Origin: Erysipelotrichaceae bacterium
GTDB lineage: Bacteria > Bacillota_I > Bacilli_A > Erysipelotrichales > Coprobacillaceae
Assembly: GCA_021202205.1 (NCBI GenBank)
Contig: JAJQDJ010000180.1
Location: 1-5,391 of the forward strand
DNA length: 5,391 nucleotides
Direction of reading: 5' to 3'
The position numbers were made by a program, and so were the translations under genes. Positions 1 to 5,391 of the stretch are shown here, in pieces. The notes beneath the pieces are model-generated. The model had not been told where the DNA came from. It saw nothing but the letters and a program-made list of their open reading frames with translations, and did no database searches. Numbering within the stretch: position 1 is the stretch's first letter; each line of letters starts with the position of its first letter.

Positions 1-121
1 TATAGCACATATTTTTAATTTTTCATAGTTTTTCATAAACTTTTGACTCTACCATTATATGATTTTTACTCTAAGAAAGGCTTGATACACCAAAACTCGA
101 AAAAAAATATAATTTTTTTAT

Positions 122-143
122 TTTGTCGACATGTTTTGACAAA
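122..143. repeat. Short inverted repeat overlapping the -35 region (possible operator)
   Basis: The arms TTTGTC (122-127) and GACAAA (138-143) are perfect 6-bp inverted repeats. An 8-bp palindrome TGTCGACA (124-131) lies within the same stretch. The right arm overlaps the TTGACA -35 hexamer of the promoter for the gene at 193, which is where a repressor could sit. In such AT-rich DNA short repeats arise by chance, so the operator role is a guess. Confidence 0.25.
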
Positions 144-163
144 TTATGCGTTATATATATGTT
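136..163 (+). promoter_or_regulatory. Probable sigma-A promoter for the 193-726 gene
   Basis: A perfect -35 hexamer TTGACA (136-141) is followed after 16 bp by TATGTT (158-163), which matches four of six bases of the -10 consensus. The start of transcription would fall near 170, giving a leader of about 23 nt that carries the AGGTGA ribosome binding site at 181-186. The stretch upstream (about 100-125) has A and T tracts that could act as an UP element. The -10 is imperfect, hence moderate confidence. Confidence 0.5.
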
Positions 164-192
164 AAAACTATGTATAGAAGAGGTGAAAAAAT

Positions 193-726
193 ATGCAAGT
201 CTATAAAGATAAAAAACTAAAACAATTGATGCTTAATCCTGATGATTACTATCATGATTATGATATTCATAGTAAATTATATGCTTTTTATAAATCATTT
301 CAAATTCCAGAATATGTAGAAAATATTATTGGTATATATATTCGTTATGAAATTACCTCATATACATACGAATTAAACCCTGATATGTATCAAGAAATAT
401 CATCACAAGTATTAGGAATAATTAAATTGTATATTCATAGTGAACAATCTTATATATATTTTGATGAATCTAATGAATTCTACTTAGTCATATTTAATAA
501 GCAAGAAGATGATTTATGTAATGACATTAAAAGACTCTATGAATATTTAAAAAGATACCATTTTCAATATCACGAAAGCAATTGTTTCATTAATACTAAA
601 GCAGGTATCTATTATGCTCCTAAAAATGTGAATGCCTATTATTTATATGAAGCATCTCGTAATATCTTAGAAACATCATTAAAACACCAACATGCTTATA
701 TATCCATATACCATTCACTTAATTAG
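193..726 (+). CDS. Hypothetical protein resembling a degenerate, stand-alone GGDEF-like domain
   Basis: This is a 177-aa soluble protein without signal peptide or membrane segment, rich in Tyr, Ile, Asn and Lys. The ATG at 193 is supported by AGGTGA at 181-186, 6 nt upstream. I do not recognise a named family with certainty. After an N-terminal tail of about 43 residues the predicted order is strand (45-54), helix (about 64-82), beta hairpin (86-102), helix (about 105-123), strand (131-141), helix (about 147-165) and a final strand (168-173). This matches the GGDEF fold. ESNEF at residues 92-96 sits where GGDEF normally is, and NTKAGIYYAP (134-143) sits where the usual SxG strand is. The two Gly, the metal-binding Asp residues and the preceding Arg are absent, so cyclase activity is not expected; a binding or scaffold role is inference. 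It has its own promoter and stands alone, converging on the ATPase gene with an 8-bp overlap. An unrelated alpha/beta protein is possible. Confidence 0.75.
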   Translation: MQVYKDKKLKQLMLNPDDYYHDYDIHSKLYAFYKSFQIPEYVENIIGIYIRYEITSYTYELNPDMYQEISSQVLGIIKLYIHSEQSYIYFDESNEFYLVIFNKQEDDLCNDIKRLYEYLKRYHFQYHESNCFINTKAGIYYAPKNVNAYYLYEASRNILETSLKHQHAYISIYHSLN

Positions 727-2110
727 GAGAGTATTTCTTCTTGGTATATAGCTTATAAATACCGTTTTTGAAAATACCGACCATTACAACCGAAACAGCA
801 AAAAGAGGAATAAGACCTATATATTGCCAATTCAAAAATGAATATATACCAAAGAAATCTGGTATACATAAAACTATAACAAAGAACAAAGCATTTAAAC
901 CAATGGCAATAACAGTACGTAATCTATTTAATGGCATAAAAACAATATAAACGACCAGGAAGCTATCAAAACCAGCTGTCAAGTAATAATAAGTAGATAA
1001 TTCTGTGGTATTAAAGTTTAAATAATTTCCAAGTATATTAATAAATATCATATCAATAATAATCGTTAATGCACATGGTAAAGCAGTCGTGATAACATGT
1101 TTGAAAAAACCCCCAGTTGATAACTCTGATGAACTTTCTAAAGTGATATAAAAACTAGGAATACCAATAGCCAAAGAACTAATAAGACTTAATTGAATAG
1201 GACTAAATGGATAACTTTGACGCATAGCAGCAAATATCATACATAAACAGGTTGAATAAATAGTTTTTGTAAGATACAAAGAACTGACTTTTTCAATGTT
1301 AGCAATAATAGTTCGACCTTCTCGTACAATGGATTTCATTGAGGAAAAATTAGAATCCAATAACACAATATGAGCTGCCTGCTTAGCAGCATCATTACCC
1401 GCTGCCATAGCAATCCCACAATCAGCATCTTTTAGTGCCAAAACATCATTGACACCATCACCAACCATACCAACAACATGATTATTATGCTGGAAAGCTT
1501 TAATAATGCGTTGTTTTTGTTCAGGTTTAACGCGTCCGAATATATGATAATGTTCTACAACATTATAGAGTTCTTCATCATCTTCAGGTAATGTAGAAGC
1601 ATCGATATATTGATCAGCTTTTCTCAATCCTGCAAGCTGGGCAACACGAGAAACCGTAATAGGATTGTCACCTGAGAGAATATAAACATCAACATTATTT
1701 TTATTAAAAAAACGTAAAGTTGATCTTGCATCATTACTTAAACAATCATGAATAACAATCAAAGCCATAGGATGATTAATATCATCAATTGTTTCACCCA
1801 AAAACAAAACACGATATCCCTGATAAGAATACGAATTAACACGATCTAAAACTATTTCATTATCTGTTAAAAATTCTGGTGCACCCAAAACAAACGTACG
1901 TTGATTACTTAGAGTGATAGCACGCATTTTTCTTTTGGAAGAAAAAGGGACTTTTTCAATAATATCAAAGTCTTTTATTTTCTCAAACGCCTCACGCAAA
2001 GCTGTTTGCGTGGCATTCATATCATCAAAATCATAAGCCATACATCCTAATATTTCTTCTATAAATTCGTTTGTATAAGGCGTATAAGGATAGACTCTTT
2101 CTACGGCCAA
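719..2110 (-). CDS. P-type ATPase, C-terminal part (N and P domain remainder, M5-M10)
   Basis: This 463-aa frame carries the downstream part of the ATPase. The nucleotide-binding region holds LGAPE (75-79), the equivalent of the usual KGAPE. The phosphorylation domain follows with SGDNP (146-150), KPEQK (195-199) and GDGVND (217-222), which binds Mg2+. About six membrane segments follow (roughly 278-297, 305-324, 340-362, 374-394, 398-418 and 427-447), ending in a Lys-rich tail. The phosphorylated Asp is missing because it lies in the other frame. The TTG at 2110 is only the first possible start in this frame. It lies 1 nt past the TGA of the upstream frame and 5 nt after GGGGA, so weak re-initiation cannot be excluded. 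It is more likely the continuation of the upstream frame after a one-base shift. The 3' end overlaps the convergent gene at 193-726 by 8 bp. Confidence 0.85.
   Translation of the reverse strand: MAVERVYPYTPYTNEFIEEILGCMAYDFDDMNATQTALREAFEKIKDFDIIEKVPFSSKRKMRAITLSNQRTFVLGAPEFLTDNEIVLDRVNSYSYQGYRVLFLGETIDDINHPMALIVIHDCLSNDARSTLRFFNKNNVDVYILSGDNPITVSRVAQLAGLRKADQYIDASTLPEDDEELYNVVEHYHIFGRVKPEQKQRIIKAFQHNNHVVGMVGDGVNDVLALKDADCGIAMAAGNDAAKQAAHIVLLDSNFSSMKSIVREGRTIIANIEKVSSLYLTKTIYSTCLCMIFAAMRQSYPFSPIQLSLISSLAIGIPSFYITLESSSELSTGGFFKHVITTALPCALTIIIDMIFINILGNYLNFNTTELSTYYYLTAGFDSFLVVYIVFMPLNRLRTVIAIGLNALFFVIVLCIPDFFGIYSFLNWQYIGLIPLFAVSVVMVGIFKNGIYKLYTKKKYSPN
743..769 (+). terminator. Weak intrinsic terminator for the rightward gene, inside the ATPase 3' end
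   Basis: GGTAT (743-747) pairs with ATACC (759-763), with two more possible pairs inside after one mismatch, and GTTTTT follows at 764-769. The hairpin begins 17 nt after the stop codon of the 193-726 gene, the expected place. It is AT-rich and short, so it may end transcription poorly. It lies within the coding sequence for the C-terminal tail of the convergent ATPase. Confidence 0.4.
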
Positions 2111-2111
2111 T

Positions 2112-3038
2112 TCATTCCCCAGTGGTAATTGTCCCTGTTTTATCTAGACACAAAACATCACCACGAGCCAAAGCCTCAATAGCCTCCATTTCCTGAACAA
2201 GAGCTTTTTTTACTGCTAATTTGCCTACACCTAAAATAAAAGATAAACTCGTCAACAAAACCAAACCCTCAGGAATCATACCGATAACTCCACCAGCAGT
2301 TTTAACAATTGCCATACCTCTATCATCTGGATAAGCAACCATTTGCGAAGCAAACAAGATACATCCTACTGGAATAATCACAACACTTAATATTTTGATA
2401 ACTTTTTCAATAGAATCCTTCATTTGTGAAGAAGCCTTATTTTTATGTTTAGCTTTTTGCACTAGCTGAGTTGAATAATTATCATTGCCTACTCTAATAA
2501 CTTTGTCATAACCACTCCCAGCAACCACAAAACTACCTGCCAATAACTCATCATTATTTTCTTTTTTAATAGGTTCACTTTCACCAGTCAAAAGTGCCTC
2601 GTTAACTTCCATACCATGACTCAATAATACTTGGCAATCGCTTCCTATCTGATTCCCATTTTCTAAAAACACAATATCATCTATAACCAATTCCTCAACA
2701 GGAATTGGTTTTAATTCTTGATTTCTGACAACTTTTACTTTTGCTACAGTGACAACACTCAGTTTATCTATAACAGCTTTAACTTTAAATTCCTGATAAA
2801 TACCAATAACTGTATTACATAAGACAACACAAACAAAAGTTAAATTTGTAAAATAACCTGTAGAAATAATAATAGCTGCTAAAAAGAGATTCAAACCATT
2901 AAAGTATGTTAAAGTGTGTTCTCTAATAATTTGACCTTTTGTCTTTGAAATATTATCTTTAGATATATTAACCTGACCTTTTTCAATTCTTTCTTGTACT
3001 TGTTGATCATTTAAACCTTGATTCATTATCTTTTCCAT
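2112..3038 (-). CDS. P-type ATPase, N-terminal part (M1-M4, actuator domain, DKTGT)
   Basis: This 308-aa frame holds the front of the ATPase. A cytoplasmic N-terminus of the GLNDQQVQERIEKGQVN type is followed by M1-M2 (about 45-82), the actuator domain with TGES (151-154), M3-M4 (about 212-232 and 247-272) with the ion-site motif PEGL (256-259), and DKTGT with the phosphorylated Asp299. It stops five residues after DKTGT, so it lacks the ATP-binding domain. The frame is open up to an ATG at 3065, but I chose 3038: AGGTGAT (3042-3048) lies just upstream, whereas neither earlier ATG has a Shine-Dalgarno site. A likely -10 element (3056-3061) would also start the mRNA downstream of the earlier codons. 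PEGL followed by LVLLTSLSF is typical of the CtpE-like group rather than SERCA/PMCA-like or heavy-metal pumps. Confidence 0.85.
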   Translation of the reverse strand: MEKIMNQGLNDQQVQERIEKGQVNISKDNISKTKGQIIREHTLTYFNGLNLFLAAIIISTGYFTNLTFVCVVLCNTVIGIYQEFKVKAVIDKLSVVTVAKVKVVRNQELKPIPVEELVIDDIVFLENGNQIGSDCQVLLSHGMEVNEALLTGESEPIKKENNDELLAGSFVVAGSGYDKVIRVGNDNYSTQLVQKAKHKNKASSQMKDSIEKVIKILSVVIIPVGCILFASQMVAYPDDRGMAIVKTAGGVIGMIPEGLVLLTSLSFILGVGKLAVKKALVQEMEAIEALARGDVLCLDKTGTITTGE

Positions 3039-3041
3039 TGT

Positions 3042-3048
3042 ATCACCT
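3042..3048 (-). promoter_or_regulatory. Ribosome binding site that sets the ATPase start at 3038
   Basis: On the minus strand AGGTGAT is a seven-base match to the anti-Shine-Dalgarno end of 16S rRNA and lies 3 nt before the ATG at 3038. The in-frame ATGs at 3065 and 3053 have no such site. This is the main reason for the shorter start. Confidence 0.7.
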
Positions 3049-3055
3049 ACCATAA

Positions 3056-3064
3056 AGTATAACA
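3056..3064 (-). promoter_or_regulatory. Possible extended -10 promoter for the ATPase
   Basis: On the minus strand TGTTATACT holds a -10 of TATACT (3056-3061; five of six consensus bases) preceded by a TG at the extended -10 position. No good -35 is seen 17 bp upstream, which is acceptable for extended -10 promoters. Transcription would start near 3050, leaving a very short leader with the ribosome binding site. The site lies after the yloV terminator, consistent with separate transcription of the ATPase. Confidence 0.4.
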
Positions 3065-3104
3065 TAAAACCATGAATAAAAGATAAAAAAGATTATTTTT
3101 GTAT

Positions 3105-3132
3105 AAAAAAACGTTGAAATTAATCAACGCTT
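3105..3132 (-). terminator. Intrinsic terminator after yloV/fakA
   Basis: Read on the minus strand, CGTTGA (3129-3124) pairs with TCAACG (3117-3112) around a six-base loop. Outer G-T and A-T pairs lengthen the stem into the yloV stop codon, and a run of seven T follows (3111-3105). This is a standard rho-independent terminator. It begins at the last codon of yloV and separates the yloU-yloV operon from the ATPase. Confidence 0.85.
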
Positions 3133-4792
3133 ATTCGACACCAATAATAAATGAATATACTGGTTGTTTACCATCAGTTACTTCTACTTCAGCTTCAAAA
3201 TTTTCAGCAATGTAATCTTCAGCTTCTTTTACTTCTTCTGCGTTTACATCTTCACCATAAATAAGTGTAATGATTTCTGATTCTTCATCTACCAAACCAT
3301 CCAATGTAGCTTTTAAAGCATCTACTTTACTAGGAACACATGCTTTTATTTCTTTTTCACATAAAGCCATATATTGATTAGCTTTAATATCCAAACCATC
3401 AATAACAGTATCTTTAATCGCAAATGTCACTTGTCCAGTTTTAACATTATTGATTGCATCATTCATTTCTTTTAAATTGTCTTCTAAAGACACCTCAGGA
3501 TTATACATAATACATGCTGATAAACCTTGTGGAATAGATTTAGAAGGAATAACATGAACATCTACTTCACCTTCTAAAATATCTACAGTTTGCTGTGCAG
3601 TCATCACAATATTTGAATTGTTAGGTAAAATAATAACATGTTTAGCCTTCACTTCTCTAATAGCAGCAACAATATCTTCCGTTGAAGGATTCATTGTTTG
3701 TCCACCACTCACTACATAATCACAATAAAGTTCTAAAAACATATCTTTAACGCCTTCACCAGCTGCAACAGAAATAATAGCCACTTCTTTTTCCTCATCT
3801 TTTGGAGACGTTAATGTTGCCTTTGCTTTAGCAGCAGGCGTATCATTCATTTCAATAATATGATTATGTTGTTCTTGCATATTTTCAATTTTTAACTTAA
3901 TGAATTCTCCATATCTTTGAGCAACATTTAAAGCGTTACCAGGTTTTAATGTGTGCACATGAACTTTAACAATATCTTCATCCTGCACTACTACAATACT
4001 ATTACCAGGCAATCTTTCTAATTCGTTACGTAAATTATCTTCTTTGAATGCTTTTAGTTTATGAGGATCAATTCTAAAAATAAACTCAGTACAATAACCA
4101 TACGCATCTTCACTTTCGTTTTCAACTTCTACCAAAGCCTCTTTCTTGCCTTCACCTTGAATATCTACACGATGAATGCGTTCACCAGCTAATGCTGCCA
4201 TAAATCCTGTTAAAATTAATAATAATCCTGCTCCACCACTATCAACAACACCTACTTCTTTAAGAACGGGTAATAATTCGGGTGTATTATCTAACGAAAT
4301 TTCAGCTTGCTTAACCAAATAAGAAAAGACATCCTCGATTTCCATATCAGGTTGAGCATATTTAATTGTAGCATTTGAAGACTCTCTAATAACTGTTAAA
4401 ATAGTCCCTTCAACAGGTCTCATAACAGCTTTGTAAGCAACCTTGGCACCATTTTTAAAAGCCTCTGCTAATTCAACAGCATCAATTTCTCTTTTACCTT
4501 GAACAGACATAGAAAAACCTCTAAATATCTGTGATAGGATAACTCCTGAATTTCCCCTGGCTCCCATCAATAAACCTTTAGATAATGTTTTGGCAATATC
4601 TCCAACATTATTAGACTCTAATTTTTCAACTTCTTGTGCTCCATTACTAAATGTCAATGACATATTGGTCCCCGTATCACCATCAGGTACAGGAAAGACA
4701 TTAAGCGCATCAATTTCAAGATGATTATTATGAAGAACTGTAGCTCCAGTTTCAATCATCTTTTTAAACATTTGACCATCAATAACCTTCAT
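3131..4792 (-). CDS. fakA: DAK2-domain protein YloV, fatty acid kinase subunit FakA
   Basis: This 553-aa cytoplasmic protein has the full length and motifs of YloV/FakA. FakA phosphorylates fatty acids held by FakB to acyl-phosphate, which enters phospholipid synthesis through the PlsX/PlsY route. The N-terminal DhaL-type ATP-binding domain (about 1-205) shows PDGDTGTNM (36-44) with the Mg-binding Asp residues, GARGNSG (77-83), VEGT (127-130) and DSGGAGLL (184-191). The middle domain has YGYCTEF (231-237) and HVHT (278-281). Its Cys234, His278 and His280 are good candidates for the metal-binding Cys/His residues reported in FakA. A variable acidic/Lys linker (about 315-335) leads to the C-terminal DegV-like domain expected to contact FakB, with SGGQTMNPS (362-370), ILPNNSN (388-394) and IPQGLSA (420-426). 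The ATG at 4792 follows GGAGG (4799-4803) by 6 nt. The gene lies 12 nt after yloU, so the two are co-transcribed. No fakB is visible in the window. Confidence 0.95.
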   Translation of the reverse strand: MKVIDGQMFKKMIETGATVLHNNHLEIDALNVFPVPDGDTGTNMSLTFSNGAQEVEKLESNNVGDIAKTLSKGLLMGARGNSGVILSQIFRGFSMSVQGKREIDAVELAEAFKNGAKVAYKAVMRPVEGTILTVIRESSNATIKYAQPDMEIEDVFSYLVKQAEISLDNTPELLPVLKEVGVVDSGGAGLLLILTGFMAALAGERIHRVDIQGEGKKEALVEVENESEDAYGYCTEFIFRIDPHKLKAFKEDNLRNELERLPGNSIVVVQDEDIVKVHVHTLKPGNALNVAQRYGEFIKLKIENMQEQHNHIIEMNDTPAAKAKATLTSPKDEEKEVAIISVAAGEGVKDMFLELYCDYVVSGGQTMNPSTEDIVAAIREVKAKHVIILPNNSNIVMTAQQTVDILEGEVDVHVIPSKSIPQGLSACIMYNPEVSLEDNLKEMNDAINNVKTGQVTFAIKDTVIDGLDIKANQYMALCEKEIKACVPSKVDALKATLDGLVDEESEIITLIYGEDVNAEEVKEAEDYIAENFEAEVEVTDGKQPVYSFIIGVE

Positions 4793-4804
4793 ACAATACC
4801 TCCA

Positions 4805-5161
4805 TTAATCTATGACACGAATACCTTGGACATATACATTTACAGCTTCTATATCAACATCAAGAGTAGATTCTAGAACATATTTCACCTTTTTTTGGAC
4901 TTCATAGGCAACCTCTGAAATCTTTACACCATATCCTACAATAATATAGGCATTTAGGATGATTCCTGTTTCACCATCTTCAACAACAATTCCTTTGGCA
5001 TAATTATCAACACCTAATAAATCATAAAAACCATCTTTCATGATTTTCTGACTAGCCATACCAACAACCCCATAGCATTCTGTAGTGGCTCCACCAGTAA
5101 TACTAGCGACAACATCCAATGATAAATTAATATCTCCTAAATCAGTTGTTTTCTTAATCAT
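4805..5161 (-). CDS. yloU: Asp23/Gls24 family protein YloU
   Basis: This 118-aa protein matches the short Asp23/Gls24 (DUF322) family encoded next to yloV in many Bacillota. Family traits seen are the N-terminal GDINLSLDVVASITGGA stretch (9-25), a central CYGVVGM (29-35), GIILNAYIIVGYGVKI (66-81) and a C-terminal amphipathic helix then a strand ending in NVYVQGIRVID (108-118). No signal peptide or membrane segment is seen, so it is cytoplasmic or bound to a membrane partner. Family members are linked to cell-envelope stress in staphylococci and enterococci; the exact role of YloU is unknown. The ATG at 5161 follows GGAGG (5170-5174) by 8 nt, a strong site. It is the first gene of the operon with fakA and is driven by the tandem promoters at 5197-5278. 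Confidence 0.93.
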   Translation of the reverse strand: MIKKTTDLGDINLSLDVVASITGGATTECYGVVGMASQKIMKDGFYDLLGVDNYAKGIVVEDGETGIILNAYIIVGYGVKISEVAYEVQKKVKYVLESTLDVDIEAVNVYVQGIRVID

Positions 5162-5196
5162 AATATTTTCCTCCGATCAACACACATATTTGTAAC

Positions 5197-5225
5197 ATTA
5201 TATCTTATTTTTTAATTATTGACAA
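5197..5225 (-). promoter_or_regulatory. Sigma-A promoter P1 of the yloU-fakA operon
   Basis: On the minus strand TTGTCA (5225-5220, five of six consensus) is separated by exactly 17 bp from a perfect TATAAT (5202-5197). Transcription would begin near 5190, giving a leader of about 28 nt with GGAGG at 5170-5174. The spacer is strongly AT-rich. Confidence 0.8.
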
Positions 5226-5249
5226 ACATTTCATAATAAATGCACTGGC

Positions 5250-5278
5250 ATTATACCTTACTTACAGAAACTTGTAAA
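5250..5278 (-). promoter_or_regulatory. Sigma-A promoter P2, upstream of P1
   Basis: On the minus strand TTTACA (5278-5273, five of six consensus) stands 17 bp before a perfect TATAAT (5255-5250). It lies 53 bp upstream of P1 in the same direction, so its transcript would also read into yloU with a leader of about 80 nt. No open reading frame of note lies between it and yloU. Confidence 0.65.
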
Positions 5279-5311
5279 TGATATTACACAAAATTTATTG
5301 AAAATATCATT
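5277..5311. repeat. 9-bp perfect inverted repeat upstream of promoter P2
   Basis: AATGATATT (5277-5285) and AATATCATT (5303-5311) are perfect inverted repeats around a 17-bp loop. A second, overlapping pair is TTGAAA (5298-5303) with TTTCAA (5314-5319). No T-tract follows on either side, so it is not a good terminator. It abuts the -35 of P2 and could be a protein-binding site, but AT-rich repeats of this size can occur by chance. The rest of 5312-5391 shows no gene or clear signal. Confidence 0.4.
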
Positions 5312-5391
5312 CATTTCAACCATATTTCTAGTACAAACATACCCGAATTGCAAGCAGAAAGTGGAATTAAGATGAAAAAAATTTAATTTTT

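Larger units (their letters stand above)
719..3038 (-). pseudogene. CtpE-like P-type cation ATPase locus interrupted by a frameshift
   Basis: Two adjacent reading frames on the minus strand together make one P-type (HAD-IC family) ATPase. The upstream frame ends in DKTGTITTGE followed by TGA (2112-2114). The downstream frame, read back past its TTG, gives LGNELAVERV. Dropping one base from the run of four C (2117-2120; GGGG in the coding strand) gives DKTGTITTGNELAVERV, which continues like a normal family member. The rejoined protein would be about 772 aa, near the usual 750-800 aa for this family. It would contain TGES, PEGL, DKTGT, GAPE, GDNP and GDGVND in the right order, plus about ten membrane segments. 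Neither half shows any other damage, so the lesion is recent, a sequencing or assembly error, or a site of +1 slippage on GGGG. The PEGL motif and overall pattern resemble mycobacterial CtpE, reported as a Ca2+ transporter; the ion here is inferred. If real and not bypassed, the mutation abolishes transport. Confidence 0.75.

Noticed and set aside
1..59. Possible start of a leftward gene: ATG at 36-34 on the minus strand with 12 open codons to the window edge, and TATAAT at 59-54 upstream
   Set aside because: There is no ribosome binding site, no -35 hexamer at a proper distance, and 12 codons are too few to judge. Sequence to the left of the window would decide it.
100..120. A-tract and T-tract around TATA resembling a hairpin terminator
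   Set aside because: The stem would be pure A-T with no G-C pair. It is better read as AT-rich DNA or an UP element.
768..950. A 60-codon open frame on the plus strand inside the ATPase C-terminal part
   Set aside because: It lies wholly antisense to well-supported membrane-segment coding sequence, has no convincing ribosome binding site and its translation resembles no known protein.
3039..3065. Longer N-terminus of the ATPase starting at ATG 3065
   Set aside because: There is no Shine-Dalgarno site before 3065, and the likely -10 element and the strong AGGTGAT site lie within this stretch, favouring the start at 3038.
5219..5255. TTGACA on the plus strand as a promoter for a rightward gene
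   Set aside because: No -10 lies 16-18 bp downstream, and the match is the reverse complement of the P1 -35 element.
5298..5326. TTGAAA with CATATT 17 bp later on the plus strand, a possible promoter for a divergent gene
   Set aside because: The match is only moderate and no gene starts before the window ends. The single ATG at 5372 opens a four-codon frame.

Overview
The window comes from an AT-rich, low-GC Gram-positive genome (Bacillota). Purine-rich Shine-Dalgarno sites, a YloU/FakA gene pair and AT-rich codon use point to something like the Erysipelotrichia/Coprobacillaceae group of gut bacteria. That placement is inferred, not shown by any marker gene. No mobile element, tRNA, rRNA or CRISPR array was seen.

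Layout from left to right. Bases 1-192 are a very AT-rich intergenic stretch with a probable promoter for a rightward gene. Bases 193-726 (+) encode a 177-aa cytoplasmic protein with no sure name. Its secondary-structure order and its Glu-Phe hairpin resemble a stand-alone, catalytically dead GGDEF-type domain. It converges on, and overlaps by 8 bp, the 3' end of a leftward P-type cation ATPase locus (719-3038, -). The ATPase is of the CtpE-like (putative Ca2+) type. It is split into two reading frames at a run of four C (2117-2120), just after the DKTGT phosphorylation motif. Removing one base restores a continuous protein of about 772 aa, so this is a recent frameshift, a sequence error or a site of frame switching.

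A hairpin plus T-tract terminator (3105-3132) separates the ATPase from a leftward two-gene operon: yloU (Asp23/Gls24 family, 4805-5161) followed 12 nt later by yloV/fakA (fatty acid kinase subunit A, 3131-4792). This pair is common in Bacillota. Two near-consensus sigma-A promoters in tandem (5197-5225 and 5250-5278) precede yloU. Bases 5280-5391 hold no recognisable gene, only a 9-bp inverted repeat.

Functionally, FakA makes acyl-phosphate from exogenous fatty acids bound to FakB, feeding phospholipid synthesis. YloU is a small partner protein of unclear role. The ATPase, if intact, would move a cation, probably Ca2+, across the membrane. Nothing here supports a new multi-gene system. The points most worth following are the ATPase frameshift and the degenerate GGDEF-like protein.
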